Positions 54,257 through 63,589 of a stretch of 64,000 bases of DNA are shown here, one piece after another; within the stretch, counting starts at the first letter, position 1, and each line of letters starts with the position of its first letter. A program made the position numbers and the translations under genes. The notes beneath the pieces are model-generated. The model was not told where the DNA came from, searched no databases, and was given only the letters and a program-made list of their open reading frames with translations. The stretch comes from Bog-473 sp963821755 (GTDB lineage: Bacteria > Actinomycetota > Acidimicrobiia > Acidimicrobiales > RAAP-2), in contig CAWGEX010000003.1 of the NCBI GenBank assembly GCA_963821755.1, forward strand, positions 1,455,414 through 1,519,413. The letters run 5' to 3'.

Positions 54257-57200
54257 ATGGCTGACTCCCCCGAACTCCTCGGCCGCCTCGACCCCGACCG
54301 GTCGTCATATCTCACGGCGCTGCGTGAGGGCGTCCTCATCTTCGACGGCGCCATGGGCACCAACCTGCAGCTGCTGGGTCTGAGCCCCGAGGACTTCGGC
54401 GGGCCCGAGCTCGAGGGCTGCAACGAGGTCCTTATCAACAGCCGGCCCGACCTGATCGCCCAGGTCCACCGCTCCTTCTTCGAGGTGGGCTGCGACGTGG
54501 TCGAATCGGGGACGTTCGGGTCGTCCTCCGTCGTGCTGGCCGAGTACGGCCTGGCCGACCAGGCCCGTGAGATCAGCCGGACCGGTGCCGAGATCGCCAA
54601 ATCGGTGGCGGCCGAGTTCGCCACGCCTGACCGCCCCCGATGGGTGGCCGGGAGCATGGGCCCGGGCACCAAGTTCCCGACCCTCGGCCAGATCCCCTAC
54701 GCCGACCTGCGCGACGCCTACGAGGAACAGGCGCTGGGCCTGCTGGAAGGCGGCGTGGACTTCCTCTTGATCGAGACGGTGTTCGACCTGCTGTCGGCCA
54801 AGTCGGCCATCAACGGGGCGCGGCGGGCCATGGTGGCCTTAGACCGGATCGTGCCGTTGCAGGTCCAGGTGACGATCGAGCTGACCGGGCGCATGCTGCC
54901 GGGCACCGAGATCGCCGCCGCCCTGACCGTGCTCGATGCCATGCAGGTCGACGTGGTCGGCCTCAACTGCGCCACCGGACCGGTCGAGATGAGCGAGGCC
55001 CTGCGCCATCTGTCGGCCGCGAGCCGGGCGCCCATCGCCTGCGTCCCCAACGCCGGCCTGCCCTCGGTGGTCGAGGGCATGATGCACTACGACCTCACCC
55101 CCGACCAGCTGGCCGAGCACCTCCATCGCTTCGTCACCGAGTTCGGCGTCTCGGCCATCGGCGGCTGCTGCGGCACCACGCCGGCGCACCTCGCCGCCGT
55201 GGTGGAACGCTGCGCCGGCGCGGTCCCGTTGACCCGGGCGCCGGTCAGCGAGCCGGCGGCGGCGTCCATCTACACCTCGGTGCCCTTCCACCAGGACACG
55301 TCGTTTCTGGTGGTGGGCGAGCGCACCAACGCCAACGGCTCCAAGCGGTTCCGCGAAGCCATGCTCGAAGCCGACTGGGACACCTGCGTGGCCATGGCCC
55401 GGGATCAGATCTCCGAGGGCTCGCACCTGATCGACGTCTGCGTCGACTACACGGGCGCCGACGGTGTGGCCGACATGACCGAGGTAGCCAGCCGGTTCGC
55501 CACCCAGGCCAGCGTGCCCCTCATGGTCGACTCGACCGAGGGCCCGGTGGCGCGCGCCGCCCTCGAGTGGATCGGTGGCCGGCCCGTCCTCAACTCGGTC
55601 AACCTCGAGGAGGGCGACGGGCCGGGGACCCGACTGGACACGTTCCTGCGACTGGCGAGGGAGTTCGGCGCCGCGGTGGTGTGCACCTGTATCGATGAGG
55701 AAGGCCAGGCCCGGACGGCGGAGTGGAAGCTGCGGGCCGCAAGGAATATCCGCGACATCGCGGTCGAGCGGTACGGGTTGGCGCCCGAGGATCTGTTGTT
55801 CGATTCATTGGCGTTGCCATTGTCCACCGGCATGGAGGAGAGCCGCAACGACGGCATTGAGACCATCGAGGGGATCCGGTCGATCAAGTCCGAATTGCCC
55901 GGCGTCTCCACCATCTTGGGATTGTCCAACGTGTCCTTCGGGTTGAACCCGGCGGCCCGGCAGGTGTTGAACTCGGTCTTCCTGCACGAGTGCGTCGACG
56001 CCGGGCTCGATTCGGCCATAGTCCATGCGTCGAAGATCCTGCCTTTGTCCCGCATCGACGAACGGGCCAAGGAGATCAGTCTCGATCTGGTCTACAACCG
56101 TCGGACCGACGACTACGACCCACTGCAGGAACTCCTGGCCCTCTTCGACGGGGTCAAGGTCAACACCGGCGCGCAAGATGACCATTCCGATTGGCCCGTG
56201 GACCAACGGTTGTCGCAGCGGATCATCGACGGCAACCGGACCGGCCTGGAAGCCGACCTGACCGAGGCACTGGAGTCGGGCCTGAGTGCGCTGGGGATTG
56301 TGAACGACATTCTGCTCGAGGGCATGAAGGTGGTCGGAGAGCGCTTCGCCTCCGGTGAGATGCAGTTGCCGTTCGTCTTGCAGTCCGCCGAGACGATGAA
56401 GGCCGCCGTGGCGTTTCTCGAGCCCCACATGGAGAAGGCCGACCAGGGCGGCAAGGGCACGGTCGTCCTGGCCACGGTCAAGGGGGACGTGCACGACATC
56501 GGCAAGAACCTGGTCGACATCATCCTGACCAACAACGGCTACGAGGTGGTGAACCTCGGGATCAAGATCGGCATCAACGAGATCATCATGGCGGCCGAAG
56601 AGCACAAGGCCGATGCCATCGGCATGAGCGGGCTCCTGGTGAAGTCCACGTTGATCATGCGCGAGAACCTGGTCGAACTGAACCAGCGCGACTTGGCCGA
56701 CTTCCCCATTCTGCTGGGTGGGGCCGCCCTGACCCGGACCTACGTCGAGCGCGACCTGCGTGAGATCTATGACGGCCGTTTGTTCTATGGCCGCGACGCC
56801 TTCGAGGGGCTCCGCACCATGGACCGCCTGGTCGAGCTGAAGAAGTCCGGCGAGGAGGATGCCACGTTCGGGCGGGAGATCTCCGAGAAGAACGTGCCCA
56901 AGCGCAGCCGGCTGGAGCCCCAGGACACCACCCCGGTCGAGGGGCAGCCGGCCCGGGCCGACGTGGCGTCCGACAATCCGTTGTTCACACCGCCCTTCGT
57001 CGGCAGCCGCGTGGCCAAAGGCATCGCCATCGATGACATCGCGGAATACCTGAACCTGACGGCGCTGTTCCGCAACCAGTGGGGCGAGCGTCCGGTCGAC
57101 GGCGAGAACGATGGCGAATTCAAGGAGCGGGTACGGGCCACGCTACGCGAGGAGATGGCCAAGGCTCGGGAGGGAGACCTGTTGATTCCCTCGGTGGCGT

Positions 57201-57772
57201 ACGGGCACTTCGCCGCCAATGCCGAGGGCAACGACCTGATCATCTGGAAGGACGAGACGCGGACGTCGGAGTGGATGCGCTTCGCCTTCCCCCGGCAGCG
57301 CAAGGAACCCTGGCTCTGCATCTCCGACTTCTTCCGCGCCAGCGACTCGGGAGCGGGGACCGAGGACTTCGCCAGCTTCATGCTGTGCACCATCGGGCCC
57401 CGAGCTTCGGAGGAGGCAGCACGCCTCTTTGCCGATAACGAGTACCTCAGTTACCTGCGCCTGCACGGCCTCAGCGTCGAGATGGCCGAGGCGACCGCGG
57501 AGTACTGGCACCGCAGGATCCGGGAGGAACTCGGGTTCGCCGACGAGGACGGGCCGTCGTTGGCCGGCCTCTTCCGCCAGACCTACCGGGGCGGGCGCTA
57601 CTCGTGGGGCTACCCGGCCTGCCCGGACCTCGACGACAACGCCAAGGTGGTGGAGTTGCTGGGGGGCGACCGCATCGGGGTCACCGTCAGCGAGGGATTC
57701 CAGTTGCACCCCGAACAGACCACCGACGCCATTATCTGCCACCACCCGGCGGCCAAGTACTTCGTGGCCTGA
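54257..57772 (+). CDS. metH: Cobalamin-dependent methionine synthase
   Basis: The 1171-residue MetH contains all four modules. The N-terminal homocysteine domain has FDGAMGTNLQ and the zinc cysteines GLNCATGP and GGCCGTTP. The folate domain follows with GERTNANGSKRFREAM and a DVCVDYTG strand. The B12 domain has the base-off motif GDVHDIGKNLVDII (His near 56492), and the reactivation domain ends with GGRYSWGYPACPDLDDN, where S-adenosylmethionine binds. It methylates homocysteine with methyltetrahydrofolate. No cobalamin riboswitch fits in the 59-base leader. Confidence 0.97.
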   Translation: MADSPELLGRLDPDRSSYLTALREGVLIFDGAMGTNLQLLGLSPEDFGGPELEGCNEVLINSRPDLIAQVHRSFFEVGCDVVESGTFGSSSVVLAEYGLADQAREISRTGAEIAKSVAAEFATPDRPRWVAGSMGPGTKFPTLGQIPYADLRDAYEEQALGLLEGGVDFLLIETVFDLLSAKSAINGARRAMVALDRIVPLQVQVTIELTGRMLPGTEIAAALTVLDAMQVDVVGLNCATGPVEMSEALRHLSAASRAPIACVPNAGLPSVVEGMMHYDLTPDQLAEHLHRFVTEFGVSAIGGCCGTTPAHLAAVVERCAGAVPLTRAPVSEPAAASIYTSVPFHQDTSFLVVGERTNANGSKRFREAMLEADWDTCVAMARDQISEGSHLIDVCVDYTGADGVADMTEVASRFATQASVPLMVDSTEGPVARAALEWIGGRPVLNSVNLEEGDGPGTRLDTFLRLAREFGAAVVCTCIDEEGQARTAEWKLRAARNIRDIAVERYGLAPEDLLFDSLALPLSTGMEESRNDGIETIEGIRSIKSELPGVSTILGLSNVSFGLNPAARQVLNSVFLHECVDAGLDSAIVHASKILPLSRIDERAKEISLDLVYNRRTDDYDPLQELLALFDGVKVNTGAQDDHSDWPVDQRLSQRIIDGNRTGLEADLTEALESGLSALGIVNDILLEGMKVVGERFASGEMQLPFVLQSAETMKAAVAFLEPHMEKADQGGKGTVVLATVKGDVHDIGKNLVDIILTNNGYEVVNLGIKIGINEIIMAAEEHKADAIGMSGLLVKSTLIMRENLVELNQRDLADFPILLGGAALTRTYVERDLREIYDGRLFYGRDAFEGLRTMDRLVELKKSGEEDATFGREISEKNVPKRSRLEPQDTTPVEGQPARADVASDNPLFTPPFVGSRVAKGIAIDDIAEYLNLTALFRNQWGERPVDGENDGEFKERVRATLREEMAKAREGDLLIPSVAYGHFAANAEGNDLIIWKDETRTSEWMRFAFPRQRKEPWLCISDFFRASDSGAGTEDFASFMLCTIGPRASEEAARLFADNEYLSYLRLHGLSVEMAEATAEYWHRRIREELGFADEDGPSLAGLFRQTYRGGRYSWGYPACPDLDDNAKVVELLGGDRIGVTVSEGFQLHPEQTTDAIICHHPAAKYFVA

Positions 57773-57872
57773 GTCTGCCTGTGTGGTCGGTTTCCACCGA
57801 TAGCCCCGGTCCGAGCGTTCCGCTTCGACTGTTCCGGTCCGGGCTTCCCGGACTCCTTCGGCCGGCCCCCGC

Positions 57873-58529
57873 TCAGGAGTCGAGATAGCGCAACACGGCC
57901 AGGACCCGGCGGTGATCGGACTGCGAGACCGGCAGGTCGAACTTGGTGAAGATGTTGGCCACGTGCTTCTCCACCGCGCCGTCGGAGATCACGAGCGGGC
58001 GGCGATGGCCGCGTTGGAACGGCCCTCGGCCATGAGGGAGAGCACCTCCCTCTCGCGGGCGCTCAGCACCGAGATCGAGTCGGTGCGCCGCGACGCGCCC
58101 AGGAGTTGGGTGACGACTTCAGGGTCCAGCGCCGTGCCGCCCGACGCCACCCGGACCAGGGCTTCGACGAAGTCGCTGACGTCGGCCACGCGGTCCTTGA
58201 GCAGGTAGCCGATCCCGGCCGCGTCGTCGGCCAGCAGCTCGGCCGCGTAGCGCGTCTCGATGTACTGGGAGAACAGCAGGATGCCGAGGCCTTCGTGGTG
58301 TCGGCGCAGTTCGATGGCGGCCCGCAGTCCTTCGTCGGTGAAGGTCGGGGGCATGCGGATGTCGACGACGGCCACGTCGGGGCGGTCGCGCTCGATCGAC
58401 CGCCGCAGGGCCTCGGCATCGCCGACGGCGCCGGTGATGACGAAGCCGCGATCGATCAGCAGCTGGACGAGCCCGTCACGCAGGATCGGCCGAGTCCTCG
58501 GCGATGACGACCCGCAAGGTGCGCGTCAT
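57873..58529 (-). pseudogene. LuxR-type response regulator with two frameshifts
   Basis: The start is ATG 58529. The receiver domain begins TRTLRVVIAEDSA, and one extra base near 58490 then shifts the frame. It continues ILRDGLVQLLIDRGFVITG, with the phosphorylation Asp in VAVVDIRMP, and then LLKDRVADVSDFVEAL. The DNA-binding domain reads LSAREREVLSLMAEGRSNAAIAAR and, after one missing base near 57997, LVISDGAVEKHVANIFTKFDL. The joined protein is about 218 residues, the NarL/LuxR size. Its ATG directly follows the kinase stop. Confidence 0.85.
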
Positions 58530-59876
58530 CTACGCGTGGAGCGGTAGGTCCACGGTGACCACCGTAGGGCCCACGCGGCGGGCTGGCGATGCTCGAGACG
58601 TCCGTCGACGGCGTGCACCCGGTCGGTCAGGCCGACCAACCCACTCGACGACGAGCCCAGCCGTGACAGTTGTGCCCCGCCCATGCCGTCGTCGCGCACG
58701 ACACGCGCAGCCACCCGCCGTGCTCCGTGCAGATGATGCTGGCCCGCGACGCCTTGGCGTGCTGGGCCACGTTGGCCAGCAGCTCGGCCACGCAGAAGTA
58801 GGCGATGGACTCGATGGCCGGCGTGGGCCGGTCCTTCGAGCGAGAGGGTGAGCTCGGTCGGGATGGTGCTCCGCGCCGCCAGGGTGGCCAGTGCGCCCTC
58901 GAGCCCGATGTCGAGCGCCGGCGGATGGATGCCGCGGGCCAGGTCGCGCAACTCGACGATGGCCTCCTTGGCGCCCGGTGGGCGTCGTCCACCAGCTCGA
59001 CGGACCTGATCGAGGTCGACGGTGCTCGGGTCTCGGCGAGCTTCTCCTTGGCCATGCCCGAGGCGCATGGCCAGGGCCACCAGCTGGGCCTGGGTGCCGT
59101 CGTGCAGGTCGCGCTCGATCCGCCGCAACGTCGCCGCCGAGGAGTCGACGGTCTGGGCCCGGGCCTGCTCGAGCGAGCGGACCCGCGACCGTCAGCGCGT
59201 CGGGCGCCAGCAGGACCCGCATGACCCGTCGGTCGAGGTAGACGACGGCCCGCACGGCCCACGGCGCGGCGAAGAAGAAGACGACGCCGGTGAGGAAGAT
59301 CGCCACCCCGTGGAAGAACCCGGTCTGGCTGCCGGAGAGGAACGCCTGTCCGAAGATGAGTCGGGGCAGCCCGAAGACGGCCGGGCTGTTCCCCGTCCCG
59401 CCCCAGATCGGGAAGGTGAGACAGAAGAAGGCGTCCCACCAGAAGGCGAAGCCGGCCAAGACGCCAGAACCGCCAGCGGGACCTTGATGACCACGTAGGC
59501 CATGGACCGCCAGCCCGTGCGGTCCCGCAGGGCCGACTGGAGCCATCCCAAGAAGCCCGGACGGGGCGCGAACGGGTCGGGATCGTCGATCTCCTCGCCC
59601 AGGAGACTGCGGGCGAGCCGGCGATGGAGCCCGCCGAAGCCCCGGGCACCCGCGGACGGCGAGAGCGATGATGACCAGCCCGAAGAAGGTGATGGCCAGG
59701 ACCAGCCCCGGCGGACAGGGTGACGACGACGAAGACGAGGCCGACGCCGGCCAAGAGCGCCCCGACCGCGAGGAAGAGAACTCGGACCAGGTCCGCTTGG
59801 CGAACGGCTCACGCCAGATGGTCCGGGCGAGCTCCTGGCGCGGTCGCCGCGCTCTTCTGAGACGACGGTCGACCAT
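58530..59876 (-). pseudogene. Membrane sensor histidine kinase with many frameshifts
   Basis: The kinase pieces are spread over three frames. In order they are an N-terminus with REPFAKRTWSEF and membrane helices (LLAGVGLVFVVVTL, LAITFFGLVIIALAV), a second membrane block (VLAGFAFWWDAFFCLTFPIWGG, FHGVAIFLTGVVFFFAAPWAV), and the dimerisation helix with the phospho-His in IERDLHDGTQAQLVALAMRLG (near 59103). ELRDLARGIHPPALDIGLEGAL and a partial ATPase domain (VAELLANVAQHAKASRA, GMGG) follow. This matches the HisKA_3 kinases with a putative sensor domain found next to ABC transporters. At least eight single-base breaks are needed to read it. It ends PLHA directly against the regulator. Confidence 0.8.
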
Positions 59877-59924
59877 CTCCTTGCCAAGGCGCGCACAGGG
59901 GTCTGGGTCCACGGCTCTCCCCAG

Positions 59925-60718
59925 TCATGCGTCCGCGTGCACCGACGAGCATCACTGCCGCCCCAGGACCACGACGCAGTAGGCCACCATGAGGAGGAAC
60001 CCGACCGGAGCGGAGAGCTGACCGGACTGCCGCACGACGGCGGCCACCGAGTTGGCCAGGATCTGCTCCGGGGTGAAGCGAGCGGGGTTCCGCTCGACGC
60101 AGCGGCTGGAGGAAGACGGGAAGCAGGAAGGTGACGCCCACGAAGGTGGCGATGGCGCCGGCCGTGTGGCGGATGATCACCCCGAGGCCCAGCCCGAAGA
60201 GCCCGAGCAGGGCCAGGAAGGCCCCGGTGAGCAGGAGGGCGCCGCAGGACGCCCGGGTCGCCGAGCGACGCCGTCGGCGCGTCGCCGGAGAGGATGGCCC
60301 TGGCCGATGAAGAAGCAGGCGAAGGTCAGGATCTCGCCCACCACCAGGGAGACGGCGCCGATCACGATCGCCTTGGCGCCGAGGAACAGCGGGCCGCCGG
60401 GGGTGGCAGCCAGCGAGGAGCGGATGGTCCCGCTGCCGTACTCACCGGTGATGGCCAGGACGCCGAGCACGCCGATGGCGAGCGAGCCGAGGGCCAGACC
60501 CGTCAAGGACTGGTTGGTCGGATCGAAGCCCCTGAACGCCGGGCCCGGTGCGTGGACGCTGGGGTGGCGAGGACGGTGACCAGCAGGCTGCCGACCACCG
60601 TGGCCAGCAGCGTCCACGTGGTCGAGCGCAGCGAGCGCAGCTTGATCAGCTCGGCCCGGACGACCTGGCGCAGCCGGTACGGCCTGGGCCGGTGGTCGAC
60701 GGTGGGAGGATCGGTCAT
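59925..60718 (-). pseudogene. ABC-2 type transporter permease with frameshifts
   Basis: From ATG 60718 the product starts RLRQVVRAELIKLRSLRSTTW and a membrane helix (TLLATVVGSLLVTVLA). After a frame break it continues with SLTGLALGSLAIGVLGVLAITGEYGSGTIRSSLAATP, FLGAKAIVIGAVSLVVGEILTFACFF and, after further breaks, VIIRHTAGAIATFVGVTFLLPVFLQPL. The likely C-terminus ends RDA near 59925. The repeated 'TGEYGSGTIR' motif is typical of actinobacterial ABC-2 permeases of antibiotic or lipid exporters. About 265 residues when joined. It overlaps the ATPase gene by ATGA. Confidence 0.82.
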
Positions 60719-61644
60719 GGCGGTCCCTTCCGTTCGATCGGCGTCGGCGAGGCGGTCCGGAATTCGACCGCATCGTGGGTCAGCTCCATGAAGGCGTCCT
60801 CGAGCGAGCCCCGCAGCGGCGACAGCTCGTGCAGGGTGAGGATGCGGTCGGCCGCCAGCTCGCCGATCTCGTGCCGGTCAAGCCGGTGGCCACGATGGAG
60901 CCGTCGTCCTCCACCCGGGCCACGGCACCCGCATCGTGCAGCGCCGACGAAGCTATCGGTCATCGGCGTGACCACCCGCACCGCGTCGAGCGCGCTCGCG
61001 CGGTGAACTCGGTCACGCTCGTCTCGGCGATCAGGGTGCCGCGGCCGATCACGACCAGGCGCTCGGCGGTCAGGGCCATCTCGTTGATCAGGTGGCTCGA
61101 GACGAAGACCGTGCGACCCTCGGCGGCCAGGTCGCGCAGGAGGTATCGGGCCCAGCGGATGCCCTCGGGGTCGAGGCCGTTGATGGGCTCGTCGAAGAGG
61201 AGGACCCCGGGTCACCGAGGAGGGCGGCGGCGATTCCGAGCCGTTGTCCCATGCCGAGCGAGTACTTGCCGGCCCGCTGGTGGGCCACTTCGGTCAGCCC
61301 GACGATGTCGAGCACCTCGTCGATCCGGGCGCGGGGGATGTCGTTCGACGCGGCGAGGAAGCACAGATGGTCGTAGGCACTGCGCGCCGGGTGGAACGCC
61401 TTGGCGTCGAGGAGGGCGCCGACCTCACGCAGCGGCCACGGAGCTCGGCGTACGGCTGCCCGTTGACCAGCGCCGAGCCCGAGGTCGGGTTGTCGAGTCC
61501 CATGATCATGCGCATGGTGGTCGATTTGCCGGAGCCGTTCGGCCCGAGGAACCCGGTGACCACGCCGGGGTGACGTCGAAGCTCAGATGGTCGACGGCCA
61601 GCGTGCTGCCGTAGCGCTTGGTCAGCGGCGTGCGCAGCGATCAT
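60715..61644 (-). pseudogene. ABC transporter ATP-binding protein with seven frameshifts
   Basis: From ATG 61644 (AAGGAG site upstream) I could read the whole ATPase after correcting seven single-base breaks. The pieces include GFLGPNGSGKSTTMRMIMGL (Walker A), HPARSAYDHLCFLAASNDI, the signature YSLGMGQRLGIAAALLGDPG, LLFDEPINGLDPEGIRWARYL (Walker B), TVFVSSHLINEM (H-loop) and the C-terminal SLEDAFMELT. Five breaks look like lost bases and two like extra ones. All catalytic residues are intact once joined, which suggests poor sequence more than a dead gene. It is the first gene of the exporter/two-component operon. Confidence 0.85.
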
Positions 61645-61955
61645 GTTGGGCTCCTTGTCAACGGGATTGGTCGGCGGGCTTGGTCGGCGAGTGCATGGGT
61701 CCCGCTGACCTGGTAACCCCAACCTAAGGAAATCCGACTGCGAAGTGAATGCCGCTAGCGGGTCTCTTCCTCCTGGGGTTAACCCCCCTTCCCGGTGTGG
61801 CGGGCGGCTAATTCGCGGATGGGCCGATCCCGGAGTCCCGAGGTCGCCCGGATGTAACTCGCCGGCATCCATCAACCCGACGCGCGGTACCACTTGTGCC
61901 GGGGGAAAGCCGGTATGGGCGGGGAACGCTTAGCTGCTGCTGCTCGCCACCTCGT
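61645..61955. other. 311-base gap upstream of the ABC operon and downstream of lipBA
   Basis: I see no gene. The gap should hold the promoter for the ABC operon. It includes a 12-base palindrome GGGGTTAACCCC at 61775-61786 and a related GGTAACCCC at 61712-61720, possible operator halves. A 62-residue plus-strand frame inside has no coding character. Confidence 0.5.
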
Positions 61956-63581
61956 TCACGGCCGGGCGAGGGCGGTCGCCGACACGGCGGACCGGGCGTG
62001 GTAGCTGGAGCGGGTCAGCGGTGACGCCTCCACGTGGGGCACCCCGAGCTCGACCCCGATGGCGCGTAGGTGTTCGAACTCCTCGGGCTTCCAATACCGA
62101 GCGACCGGGAGGTGGTCACGACTGGGTCGCAGGTACTGCCCGATCGTGATGATCGACACTCCGACGGCCCGTAGGTCGGCCATGGTGGCGACGACCTCGT
62201 CGGTGTCTTCGCCGAGCCCAACCATCAGCCCGGACTTCGTGACCAGGCCCGAGGCACCGGCCCGGGCCAGGACGGCCAGGCTGCGGGCGTATCCGGCCGA
62301 CGGCCGAACGGCTCGCTGCAAGCGGGCGACCGTTTCGATGTTGTGATTCAGCACATCCGGCCGGGCGGCGAAGATCATCTCGAGTGAGGCGGCGTCACCG
62401 CGGCAGTCAGAGATGAGCACCTCGACGGTGGTTCCCGGTGTCCGGGTCCGAATAGCGGCAATGGTCTGCGCCATGGCGCCGGCTCCCCCGTCGGCCAGGT
62501 CGTCCCGGGCCACACACGTCACCACTGCATGGCCCAGCGCCATCCGCTCTATGGCTTGGGCCACCCGGTCGGGTTCGTCCGGCTCGAGCGGCAGGGGATG
62601 ACGGGTATCGACCTGGCAGAAACCGCAGGCCCGGGTGCACCGTTCGCCGTTGATCATGAAGGTGGCCGTGCCCTCGGACCAGCACTCGAAGATGTTGGGA
62701 CAGCCGGCCTCTTCGCACACGGTGGCCAGACCCAGGTCATGCACCGTCTTGCCCAACGAGAGGTACTCCTTGCCCATGCGCACCGGCACCCGAAGCCATT
62801 GCGGCTTGCGTTGTTCGATGCGCACCGCCCCTTCGGGTTCGACACCGGCTTGGCGCAAACGCCGGATGAGCGGTCGTTCAGGCGGGGCGACCTGGACACT
62901 CTGCCTGGTCGGACCCGTCACCACGTCATGACGATCGACGCCGGACTGCCCGAACATGTCGGTAGCGCGGGCAATGAGGGCTTCGGCGATCGTGGCCATT
63001 GAGATGTCGACGCCTTCGGCCCAGAGCGAGGTGACACCACGATCGGCAATGCCGCACGGCACGATGTGGGCGAACATGCCGAGGTCGCACGACACGTTGA
63101 GCGCCACGCCGTGCAGCGTGCGCCGGGTTCCCGGCACCCCGCGAATCGTGCGGACACCGATGGCGGCGATCTTGCGCGGTGAGGGACCGTCTGCGTCGAT
63201 CCACACGCCTGGGTACTCGTCCAACCTTGAGGCTCCGGGCAACCCGACGTCGGACAGGGTGGCGATGACCAGATCCTCCAGTCGATGCACATGCTCGGGT
63301 CCGGCCGAAGGGTGCCCCGGGACCGACACGATGGGATAGACCACCAACTGACCCGGACCGTGGTAGGTCACGTCGCCACCGCGGTCGGTCTGCTCAAGCG
63401 TGGCTCCGACCTCGGCGGGATCGGTCAGCACGTGCGATCGGTCGGCGTGTACCCCCAACGTGTAGACGTGGGGATGCTGGAGCACCAACAGGTAGTCGTC
63501 CTCGGTCCCCGTGGCCAGCGCGTGTTGGAGCGCGAACGCCTCGTTGTAGGGAACGGTCCCCAGGGAGCGTATGCGCAACAT
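61956..63581 (-). CDS. Fused octanoyltransferase-lipoyl synthase (LipB-LipA)
   Basis: One uninterrupted 541-residue frame encodes two enzymes of lipoate synthesis. Residues 1 to about 215 are LipB, with GGDVTYHGPGQLVVYP, catalytic Lys137 in PRKIAAIGV and Cys176 in HIVPCGIADRG. From about residue 255 the chain is LipA, with the auxiliary iron-sulfur cysteines C289, C294, C300 in CEEAGCPNIFEC, the radical-SAM triad C315, C319, C322 in CTRACGFC, and the C-terminal RSSYHA. About 35-40 linker residues join them. The neighbouring E2 needs lipoate. No internal start with a ribosome-binding site is visible before the LipA part. Confidence 0.93.
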   Translation of the reverse strand: MLRIRSLGTVPYNEAFALQHALATGTEDDYLLVLQHPHVYTLGVHADRSHVLTDPAEVGATLEQTDRGGDVTYHGPGQLVVYPIVSVPGHPSAGPEHVHRLEDLVIATLSDVGLPGASRLDEYPGVWIDADGPSPRKIAAIGVRTIRGVPGTRRTLHGVALNVSCDLGMFAHIVPCGIADRGVTSLWAEGVDISMATIAEALIARATDMFGQSGVDRHDVVTGPTRQSVQVAPPERPLIRRLRQAGVEPEGAVRIEQRKPQWLRVPVRMGKEYLSLGKTVHDLGLATVCEEAGCPNIFECWSEGTATFMINGERCTRACGFCQVDTRHPLPLEPDEPDRVAQAIERMALGHAVVTCVARDDLADGGAGAMAQTIAAIRTRTPGTTVEVLISDCRGDAASLEMIFAARPDVLNHNIETVARLQRAVRPSAGYARSLAVLARAGASGLVTKSGLMVGLGEDTDEVVATMADLRAVGVSIITIGQYLRPSRDHLPVARYWKPEEFEHLRAIGVELGVPHVEASPLTRSSYHARSAVSATALARP

Positions 63582-63589
63582 GTGATGCG

